Shown here piece by piece: positions 6,694 through 12,391 of a stretch of 12,391 nucleotides of DNA; the first letter of the stretch is position 1; every line of letters starts with the position of its first letter. Below the pieces are notes generated by a model. It made no database searches. It saw only the letters and a list, made by a program, of their open reading frames with translations, and was not told the DNA's origin. Position numbers and translations under genes: made by a program. This DNA is from JAWOJF01 sp046481785 (GTDB lineage: Bacteria > Bacteroidota > Ignavibacteria > Ignavibacteriales > Ignavibacteriaceae), in contig JAWOJF010000320.1 in the NCBI GenBank assembly GCA_046481785.1, forward strand, positions 1-12,391. Direction: 5' to 3'.

Positions 6694-8628
6694 ATGAAAA
6701 CAAAACTATTTTATTTCCTCTGTCTGCTCTTTGTCTCAACATCATTCCCGCAGGCTTTTGATTCAACAAAAACCGATACAATTACATTTGCAGATTCAAC
6801 AACTATAATATTAAGTGATACAACTGCTGCAGATACTACAGCGCTGTTTGGTGCCATAGCTGATAGTGCCGCTGTTGATACGCTGGTTCCATTATACCAG
6901 GAGCCTGTTTCTCAACACAGTTATTTTATTTCTCATGACGATATTTTACGGACGGATTACGAATACACAGGCGATATGCTTAAGCTTTATCCATTTCGTT
7001 TTATTGATGAAACGGCATTTTACGGACAGCCGGAAAATGGTTCCTGGTATGTTAACGGCTATCCTGAAGTAACAGGGTATATGAAGGATAAGATACTGCT
7101 TGACAGCAGAATAACAGGACAGTTTAATCTTAACCTTATACAATCAGAGGTAATAGATTCCATTGAAATTATAAGTCTGCCCAGATCTTTTCTTTACTCC
7201 GGCCAGGTAAATCTTTTTATGATAAACTTTATTGAAAAGGATTTTATATCACCTGCTCCCTATACCCGAATAAAATATTATGAAGGACCGTTTGGACAGG
7301 CAATATTTGACGGTATTTTTAATACACTTGTATTCAACCGGCTGAACCTGTTTATGGATATTACCAACAGGAAGGGGGATGATAGTTATGAAAATACGGC
7401 ATTTGGTTCATGGCAGGCAACAGCTAAGCTGAAATATATTTATTCTAACAATGTTAACATTATTGCTTCTTATAACTATGCTGATATTGATGCCGGTATA
7501 AACGGGGGTATTGATGTTGACAGTATCAGCAGGATAACCAGCGATATAGAACAGTTCTTATATGATGAGATCACAGCACCGGTTTTATCCCTTACCGGTA
7601 ACCAGGAAATATTGCAGCATAATTTTAAATTACAGGCTTTATATAAGGCAGAAAAGAATTGGCGCACTGATCTGAAGTTTTATTCGCTTTTTGATCAGGC
7701 TGCACAAAATGATTTATACGAGGATAGTTCGTTTCAAAAAGACAAGGCTGCTACATTAGGTATAAGTTTCGATCAATCATATTCACAGGACTTATTCAGC
7801 TTAAAATTAACCGGTAATTACGAACAAACTGACAGGAATGATTTTTACCGTGAAGCGGTTAATACAGTAGAGAGAAACTCTTCGTATTCCGAATTGTCAC
7901 TAATATCCACTGCCTCGTTTTATTTAGCAGACAGCTCGATCATTCCATCTTTGTTCTACAGATATCTTTCTCTGGATGATGAGAATTATGACAGGACCGG
8001 GAAGACATGGGGAGCCGGATTCGATATAAATTATATTACCGGAGACATTAAGGCTTACCTGGGATACTCAGCATTTAATAATGTTTTTAATTCTGACGTT
8101 ACACGTAGTTTTGAATTATCCTTGTCTTACAACTCTGATGTTTTCTACAGTCTTGTAAAATATTTCTCTGTTTCTAAAAATGATTACCAGGGTATCCGGA
8201 TTTATGACAGGCAAATTGCATTTGATGGTGTAGGCATAATTCTAAAATTAAAGTTGTGGAAAATTCTTTTTGAAAATTACAGCCATTATTATTTTGATCA
8301 GGATTTCGGTTTGGATGAGTATTATAAATTACAAACCGGTATTTATTACAAGGATATGGTATTTAATGAAAATCTTGATATTAAAACAGGTTTTGAATTT
8401 ATTTTTAATAAGGGTGTTGAACCCGGAAACCTTTTTCCAAATATAGCTGCTCTCTATGATGAAAATAATTACAGGCTTGATTTTACCCTGTCAGGTGAAA
8501 TAAGGAAAGCCGCAATCATATATTTTACATGGGAAAATATTACAAACAATAATTATTTTATCATTCCTTATTATCCTATGCCCGAACGAAATGTACGTTT
8601 TGGGCTTTCCTGGGAATTATTTAATTAG
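6694..8628 (+). CDS. Outer-membrane beta-barrel protein, TonB-dependent-receptor-like
   Basis: From ATG 6694 the protein (644 residues) begins with a signal peptide (MKTKLFYFLCLLFVSTSFPQ). A Thr/Asp/Ala-rich low-complexity linker of about 40 residues follows. Next is a region resembling a TonB receptor plug: YPFRFIDE..., WYVNGYPE, and IDSIEIISLPRSFLYSGQ around residues 155-170. The rest is a long run of alternating aromatic/polar strands (about 190 to the end) closing with NVRFGLSWELFN, the usual TonB-receptor ending with a terminal aromatic plus Asn. It should sit in the outer membrane; the substrate is unknown. No clear TonB box or carboxypeptidase-like N-terminal domain is visible, so it may be a plug-modified or degenerate receptor. 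In-frame ATGs at 6667 and 6685 would add up to nine residues before the signal peptide. It precedes a glycosyltransferase gene by 52 bases. Confidence 0.75.
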   Translation: MKTKLFYFLCLLFVSTSFPQAFDSTKTDTITFADSTTIILSDTTAADTTALFGAIADSAAVDTLVPLYQEPVSQHSYFISHDDILRTDYEYTGDMLKLYPFRFIDETAFYGQPENGSWYVNGYPEVTGYMKDKILLDSRITGQFNLNLIQSEVIDSIEIISLPRSFLYSGQVNLFMINFIEKDFISPAPYTRIKYYEGPFGQAIFDGIFNTLVFNRLNLFMDITNRKGDDSYENTAFGSWQATAKLKYIYSNNVNIIASYNYADIDAGINGGIDVDSISRITSDIEQFLYDEITAPVLSLTGNQEILQHNFKLQALYKAEKNWRTDLKFYSLFDQAAQNDLYEDSSFQKDKAATLGISFDQSYSQDLFSLKLTGNYEQTDRNDFYREAVNTVERNSSYSELSLISTASFYLADSSIIPSLFYRYLSLDDENYDRTGKTWGAGFDINYITGDIKAYLGYSAFNNVFNSDVTRSFELSLSYNSDVFYSLVKYFSVSKNDYQGIRIYDRQIAFDGVGIILKLKLWKILFENYSHYYFDQDFGLDEYYKLQTGIYYKDMVFNENLDIKTGFEFIFNKGVEPGNLFPNIAALYDENNYRLDFTLSGEIRKAAIIYFTWENITNNNYFIIPYYPMPERNVRFGLSWELFN

Positions 8629-8636
8629 TTTTGCGT

Positions 8637-8654
8637 AACAGGCTTTGGCCTGTT
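8637..8654 (+). terminator. Hairpin between the beta-barrel and glycosyltransferase genes
   Basis: AACAGGC (8637-8643) pairs with GCCTGTT (8648-8654) around TTTG. It begins eight bases after the stop of the beta-barrel gene. The T-tract after it is interrupted (CATATTTATA), so it is at best a partial terminator or an mRNA-stabilising stem within a two-gene transcript. Confidence 0.45.
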
Positions 8655-8680
8655 CATATTTATACTGAGCAGAAACCGTA

Positions 8681-10015
8681 ATGACCATTACTCCATCAAA
8701 AAAAATTACACTCATAATTTCCCTGGGGATATTCACTGAAATATTTTATCTCCTCTTTGTTTTTGTAAACGGAGATGGAAATATTCCCGCTTATATGTTC
8801 ATATACTTTGAGGCATTCATTCTCTTTTTTGCCGCGTGGTTTGTTATTAAAAAAGCTGATTCTAAATCAGATGTTCATTTTGTTAGCAAATTCATTAAAA
8901 AAATTTTTAAGACGGATGACCATGCATCTGCAAGACTCTCATTCCCCATATTAATTATTTTGGCTGGTATTCTTTTTCGGGTAACACTTATTCCCACTGC
9001 TCCGGCAACCTCACCCGATGTTTACAGGTATATCTGGGAAGGAAGAACAACAGTTAACGGTTACAATCCATATATAAATACACCGGACGACCCGCAGCTT
9101 GAACATCTCCGTGATGATATTTACGAGGATGTGGCATTTAAACATTTGCCTGCAATTTATCCCCCGTTTGCCCAAATTATTTTTGCAGTCAGCCAGTTTA
9201 TTACCCCGGGTTCTTTCCTAAGCCTGAAAATTATTTTTCTCCTGTTCGAAATATTAACTATGTATTTCCTGCTGAAGCTGCTCCTTTTAAAAGGGATGAA
9301 ACCTGGACTTGTTTTACTTTATGCATGGCTGCCTTTACCTATAATGGAATATTTTGTAAATGCCCACATAGATGTTGTTGGACTATCTTTTTTAATAATG
9401 TTCATCTATTATCTTGAGAAAGGGAAGATCACTTTACCGGCAATATTTTTTGCACTTTCATTTTTAACCAAGCTATATCCTTTAATGCTGATACCCCTGC
9501 TGATAAAAAAAATCGGGTTAAAAAAGCTGCTGATCTTTTTAATTTGGTTCGCAGGGATAACATTTCTTTTTTACCTTCCCTTTATTTATAAAGATATTTA
9601 TGTAACAGAATCTTTAGTAAAATATATGCAGCACTGGGAGTTTAATGCTTCGGTTTACAACCTGTTAAAGTATTTTACAAACGGACAGGCAGCGCGGGAA
9701 ATATGTGCCATCCTGCTGATAATATCTGTAGCTTCAATAGCAACAAGGTACACTGACTTTACCCGGGGAGTGTTCGGAGTCTTTCTGGCGTATATAATTT
9801 TTGCAGCAACACTCTATCCATGGTATCTTGGCTGGCTGGCAGTATTAAATCCCTTTGCAGGGTTTGTCTCAGTTATTAGTTTATTTTTTACCGCAAACTT
9901 TTCGAATTTTACCCCGCTTGGAGAAGTTTGGAGAGAATATTTTTGGGTATTATTATTACAGTATATTCCATTCTTTGGTTTACTGGTTTATGATTTTAAG
10001 AAATTCAAAGATTGA
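8681..10015 (+). CDS. GT-C fold polytopic membrane glycosyltransferase (GT87/mannosyltransferase-like)
   Basis: A 444-residue protein with about ten or more hydrophobic helices. After the third helix it has a long extracytoplasmic loop with SPDVYRYIWEGRTTVNGYNPY (from residue 111), including D113 in the position of the catalytic Asp of GT-C enzymes that use polyprenyl-phosphate sugars. Other typical pieces are LPAIYPPFAQ (156-165), NAHIDVVG (227-234), SFLTKLYPLMLIPLL (260-274) and QHWEFNAS (317-324). It probably transfers a sugar from a lipid-linked donor outside the inner membrane during envelope polysaccharide, glycolipid or protein glycosylation; donor and acceptor cannot be read from the sequence. 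The start lacks a clear Shine-Dalgarno. The final codons (KKFKD and stop) lie inside the 8-bp tandem repeat beginning at 10003, so the extreme C-terminus may vary. Confidence 0.82.
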   Translation: MTITPSKKITLIISLGIFTEIFYLLFVFVNGDGNIPAYMFIYFEAFILFFAAWFVIKKADSKSDVHFVSKFIKKIFKTDDHASARLSFPILIILAGILFRVTLIPTAPATSPDVYRYIWEGRTTVNGYNPYINTPDDPQLEHLRDDIYEDVAFKHLPAIYPPFAQIIFAVSQFITPGSFLSLKIIFLLFEILTMYFLLKLLLLKGMKPGLVLLYAWLPLPIMEYFVNAHIDVVGLSFLIMFIYYLEKGKITLPAIFFALSFLTKLYPLMLIPLLIKKIGLKKLLIFLIWFAGITFLFYLPFIYKDIYVTESLVKYMQHWEFNASVYNLLKYFTNGQAAREICAILLIISVASIATRYTDFTRGVFGVFLAYIIFAATLYPWYLGWLAVLNPFAGFVSVISLFFTANFSNFTPLGEVWREYFWVLLLQYIPFFGLLVYDFKKFKD

Positions 10016-10074
10016 AAGATTCAAAGATTGAAAGATTCAAAGATTGAAAGATTGAAAGATTCAAAGATTCAAAG
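10003..10074. repeat. Nine-copy 8-bp tandem repeat, ATTSAAAG
   Basis: Nine contiguous 8-base units alternate between ATTCAAAG and ATTGAAAG in the order C G C G C G G C C, where the letter is the base at position 4. The array begins inside the coding end of the glycosyltransferase (its TGA at 10013-10015 falls in unit 2) and fills the start of the gap before the convergent small secreted-protein gene. Units are otherwise identical, suggesting recent slippage expansion. The rest of the gap (10075-10166) holds no gene or strong hairpin that I can see. Confidence 0.93.
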
Positions 10075-10166
10075 ATTTCTACCGGAGGGTTGGTTTTGCC
10101 AAAAGATGGGAAGATATAATAACTAAGTAACACACAATTTATTATTTACTGGAGTTGTGCAACAGT

Positions 10167-10586
10167 CTATTTATTGTCCCAGAAGCCATGTTCTTTAATT
10201 GATCTGTATGCCAGGTACCCAACAGCACCTGCCTGTGCCATTGCAAGTACAGTTTTCACTACATTAAACTTTGAATCTTCGATATACATCTGGTGGTAAT
10301 TTGCCAGCATATGCGGTTCAATATTACCGGGGAGGAAATGCTGAGAGTGATTATTTGAGAGCACGTATGAAGTCCACAACCAGATTGAATTTGAGTCTGC
10401 AGCCGGCAGATCTTCATCAAAATAAAGATTACGGTACAACTCAAAATCAGGCATATTATATTCCATTTCCTGGAGCCTGTTAACTAAAGGAGTTGTTACG
10501 GTTTTTAAAGTATCATTTGGGTTCTCCTGTGCATAAAACGGAGAGACTGCTAGCATTACCAAAACTACTACTATTATAAATCTCAT
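10167..10586 (-). CDS. Small secreted protein of unknown function
   Basis: I do not recognise this 139-residue protein. It has a clear signal peptide (MRFIIVVVLVMLAVSPFYAQ, cleavage probably after AQ), an acidic, aromatic-rich middle (EYNMPDFELYRNLYFDEDLP at about 42-61, then WLWTSYVLSNNHSQHF) and a weakly hydrophobic C-terminal segment (VVKTVLAMAQAGAVGYLAY, about 109-127) that could be a membrane helix. It is probably periplasmic or anchored by that helix. GGAGGA (complement of 10591-10596) four bases before the start is one of the best ribosome sites in the window, which supports this as a real gene. It is convergent with the glycosyltransferase gene and divergent from the WG-repeat gene, so it is transcribed alone. 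Confidence 0.7.
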   Translation of the reverse strand: MRFIIVVVLVMLAVSPFYAQENPNDTLKTVTTPLVNRLQEMEYNMPDFELYRNLYFDEDLPAADSNSIWLWTSYVLSNNHSQHFLPGNIEPHMLANYHQMYIEDSKFNVVKTVLAMAQAGAVGYLAYRSIKEHGFWDNK

Positions 10587-10756
10587 CTTATCCTCCGGTA
10601 CATTTCCGTTTCAAAATATAAAAAGTGTATGCAATAATCCAGAAAATTGGGACAAATGGAAATTGACTTCTAATCTGTTATTTCTTTTCCTGGTTGTACT
10701 GCATTTATTATCATAATTCATAATTCAAAAAATGTAAACTGTTCCTTAATTTGGTG

Positions 10757-10784
10757 TTGCAATTGGGTTATTTAATTATATAAT
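10757..10784 (+). promoter_or_regulatory. Possible sigma70-like promoter of the WG-repeat gene
   Basis: TTGCAA (10757-10762) and a perfect TATAAT (10779-10784) are separated by 16 bases, with the ATG at 10820. This predicts a leader of about 29 bases that contains the GAGGTGAT ribosome site. A second TATAAT at 10803-10808 is too close to the start to be a good alternative. AT-rich DNA gives TATAAT by chance, so confidence is limited. The remainder of the 233-base divergent gap shows no other clear signal. Confidence 0.4.
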
Positions 10785-10819
10785 GGGTTCTGATTTTTTG
10801 ATTATAATATAGAGGTGAT

Positions 10820-11578
10820 ATGGAAAATTCCGGAGAGCAGAGGTTAAGGCAAAAAGCAATACTAATACCTTACAGGATTAAAGATAAATGGGGATTTTGC
10901 GACAGGAATAAAAAAATTATTATACCCGTAAAATATGATGCGGTTGGAAAATTTTCCGGGGATATTGTTAAGGTTAAACTTAATGGAAAATGGGGATTTA
11001 TAAATGAAAAGGGTTTAGAGATTACTGAAATAAAATATGACGAGGCTGATGATTTTAAAAATGGTTATGCAAAAGTTAATTTCGGTATTAAAAGGAAAGA
11101 CCAAACTACTACATTTCCGGGCAAATGGGGGGTTATAAATAAGGATGGGAAAGAAATTGTTCCAATTCAATACCATGCTATTGGTGATTGCAGTGAAGGC
11201 CTTTTTCCAATAAAACTTAATGATAAATGGGGCTTTTTAGACGAAAAAGCTAAAACCGTGACACCTGTTAAGTATGATGAAATAGGTTCTTTTCACGAAA
11301 ATCTTATTGCTGTTAAATTAGATGGTAAATGGGGATTTATAAATAACCAGGGGAAAGAAATTATTCCTTTTACTTATAAAAATGCAGGCTATTTTGAAGA
11401 CGGCGTTGTTATGGTTAATCTTAATAACTGGTGGGGGCTAATAAACAAAGATGGTAAAGGAGTAACTCCTATAAAATATGACCGCCTTGAATTCAGCGAT
11501 AATGGTCTTTTAGTTTCCTTATTAGATGGCAAGGTTGGCTTTGTTGATAAAAACGGTACTGAATATTTTGAAGATTAG
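10820..11578 (+). CDS. WG-repeat protein
   Basis: A 252-residue protein built almost wholly of WG (KWG) repeats with the pattern KWGFIN.KGKEI.P.KYD. The WG pairs start at residues 24, 58, 103, 137, 171 and 205, and a seventh degenerate copy reads VG at 239. The period is exactly 34 residues except for the second interval, 45, which holds an 11-residue insertion around GIKRKDQTTTF (89-99). There is no signal peptide or membrane helix, so it is probably cytoplasmic. WG repeats form beta-rich modules; their biochemical role is mostly unknown, although they often occur in binding or scaffold proteins. A GAGGTGAT ribosome site directly precedes ATG 10820. The promoter is probably at 10757-10784. 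Function cannot be deduced from the neighbours. Confidence 0.9.
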   Translation: MENSGEQRLRQKAILIPYRIKDKWGFCDRNKKIIIPVKYDAVGKFSGDIVKVKLNGKWGFINEKGLEITEIKYDEADDFKNGYAKVNFGIKRKDQTTTFPGKWGVINKDGKEIVPIQYHAIGDCSEGLFPIKLNDKWGFLDEKAKTVTPVKYDEIGSFHENLIAVKLDGKWGFINNQGKEIIPFTYKNAGYFEDGVVMVNLNNWWGLINKDGKGVTPIKYDRLEFSDNGLLVSLLDGKVGFVDKNGTEYFED

Positions 11579-11600
11579 TTATCACCTAAAAGATTTTTTA

Positions 11601-11661
11601 TATAAATAATGTTAATTTCTGGTAACATAAATATTCCGGCATGAAATTAACATTATTTATA
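11601..11661. repeat. Perfect 19-bp inverted repeat spanning the peptidase start codon
   Basis: TATAAATAATGTTAATTTC (11601-11619) is the exact reverse complement of GAAATTAACATTATTTATA (11643-11661). The 23-base loop between the arms contains the first two bases of the ATG at 11641, and the right arm covers its G and the next six codons. In mRNA this would form a long A/U stem hiding the translation start; in DNA it could form a cruciform or bind a dimeric regulator. It lies 22 bases after the WG-repeat stop, and the right arm is not followed by a T-run, so it is not a standard terminator. Confidence 0.9.
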
Positions 11662-12391
11662 GTACTTTCTTTGGTTAATATTGTAGTATACGGGCAAGAT
11701 AATACTTCCTCTAATGATAGATTGCCTGATTTCTCCAAAGAGGCAATAAACAGGCACTTACAATTTTTAGGAAGCGACCTTTGCGAAGGCAGGGGAACCG
11801 GAACAGCAGGCGGTAATTTAGCTGCCAAGTACCTGGCACTTGAGTTTGCCAAACTGAACTTAACTCCATTGGGAAGTAATGGCACTTATTACCAGTATAT
11901 ACCTATGCATGGAAGCGTACCACTGCCCGGTTCCAAATTAATCATCAGTAATAATGAAGCTGAGACTGAGCTTAGTTTGGGGGATGATTACCTGCTATAT
12001 AAATCAGGTGAACAGACCTTTGTCTCTACACCCCTGCCAATGGTTTTTGCCGGTTACGGTATTATAGCTCCCGAATTTGACTATAACGATTACCAATCAA
12101 TTGATGTTGAAGGTAAGATAGTTGTGGTTCTTGAAGGAGAACCTTCATCAGATGACCCCGGTTATTTTTCCGGAAGAAATCCATCCATTTATAGTTTTCC
12201 CGAGGCGAAACAAAGAATTGCTATGTCACGCGGTGCTGCCGGTATTGTGATTATTCCCGGTATATCATATGACTGGAAAAATTTAAAAAACATTTTTTCT
12301 TTTGAAGATGTTACACTCGCTTATTCAGTTACAGGCAACCTGAGTGTTCTGCTTAATCCCTTATCTTCGGAGGTTTTGTTCAGGAATTCAG
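11641..12391 (+). CDS. Secreted M28-family metallopeptidase with PA domain, 3' end outside window
   Basis: An open frame runs from ATG 11641 through the window end (250 complete codons). It starts with a signal peptide (MKLTLFIVLSLVNIVVYGQ). Then comes the conserved front of M28 aminopeptidases: HLQFLGSDLCEGRGTGTAGG (39-58) followed by NLAAKYLALEFAKLNLTPLG and GTYYQYIP. A PA-like insert follows with VFAGYGIIAPEFDYNDYQ (135-152), VEGKIVVVLEGEP (157-169) and AMSRGAAGIVIIP (194-206). These match the usual order of signal peptide, N-terminal part of the catalytic fold and PA domain. The zinc ligands and catalytic Asp/Glu would lie beyond the window, so activity cannot be judged. No Shine-Dalgarno is visible, and the start lies at the edge of a 19-bp inverted repeat. 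The start is supported because the signal peptide begins exactly there. Confidence 0.9.
   Translation, partial: MKLTLFIVLSLVNIVVYGQDNTSSNDRLPDFSKEAINRHLQFLGSDLCEGRGTGTAGGNLAAKYLALEFAKLNLTPLGSNGTYYQYIPMHGSVPLPGSKLIISNNEAETELSLGDDYLLYKSGEQTFVSTPLPMVFAGYGIIAPEFDYNDYQSIDVEGKIVVVLEGEPSSDDPGYFSGRNPSIYSFPEAKQRIAMSRGAAGIVIIPGISYDWKNLKNIFSFEDVTLAYSVTGNLSVLLNPLSSEVLFRNS

Noticed and set aside
8678..8691. GTAATG-AC-CATTAC inverted repeat over the glycosyltransferase start
   Set aside because: Only six base pairs with a two-base centre; short enough to be chance in this composition.
10003..10074. CRISPR array
   Set aside because: The units are 8 bases, contiguous and without spacers; this is a simple tandem repeat.
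10154..10163. GTTGTGCAAC, with a similar GTTGTGCAA at about 6014-6022
   Set aside because: Two short matches after unrelated genes do not show a repeat family or attachment site; arms are only four bases.
10259..10483. Two overlapping small open frames inside the small secreted-protein gene, one on each strand
   Set aside because: The longer minus-strand frame has a signal peptide and a strong Shine-Dalgarno; these two have neither.
11598..11885. 95-residue open frame on the minus strand
   Set aside because: It is antisense to the M28 peptidase gene, whose signal peptide and conserved motifs are in the plus-strand frame.

Overview
The window looks like part of an AT-rich genome of the Bacteroidota/Ignavibacteria (FCB) type. 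The grounds are a fused ccoN-ccoO gene, a CcoP with a single haem c site, a perfect Bacteroidota-style TTTG-N19-TAnnTTTG promoter in front of an HU gene, TonB-receptor-like outer-membrane protein architecture and an M28/PA-domain peptidase with a signal peptide. Several genes nevertheless have good Shine-Dalgarno sequences, which fits an early-branching lineage such as Ignavibacteria better than Bacteroidia. The lineage call is inference from gene content; there is no rRNA gene here.

Layout. Positions 1 to about 97 are GC-rich (about 61 % over the first 90 bases by hand count), open in a different frame and unlike everything after them. They probably mark a junction, most likely an assembly chimera at the contig edge, that has removed the true start of ccoNO. 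From about 92 to 6013 on the plus strand runs a compact cbb3-type cytochrome c oxidase operon: ccoNO (fused), ccoQ, ccoP, ccoG, ccoH and a TauE/SafE-like membrane protein. Most genes overlap or are separated by only 1 to 9 bases; the one real gap, 77 bases, precedes ccoG. The products make a high-affinity terminal oxidase (NO, Q, P) and help to assemble it or load its metal (G, H and probably the TauE/SafE-like protein). A bidirectional terminator hairpin at 6055-6079 separates this operon from a convergent HU-family gene on the minus strand.

From 6400 to 6666 lies a divergent promoter region, followed on the plus strand by an outer-membrane beta-barrel protein resembling a TonB-dependent receptor (6694-8628) and a GT-C type membrane glycosyltransferase (8681-10015). 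The last codons of the glycosyltransferase run into a nine-unit 8-bp tandem repeat (10003-10074). A small secreted protein of unknown function follows on the minus strand (10167-10586). A divergent plus-strand gene encodes a cytoplasmic protein made of seven WG repeats (10820-11578). The window ends inside a secreted M28-family peptidase gene starting at 11641, whose start codon sits at the edge of a perfect 19-bp inverted repeat.

I see no CRISPR array, insertion sequence, tRNA or rRNA. The respiratory operon is well understood. The parts that most deserve a second look are the inverted repeat over the peptidase start, the 8-bp repeat array and the 5' junction. I did not find convincing evidence of a new multi-gene system.
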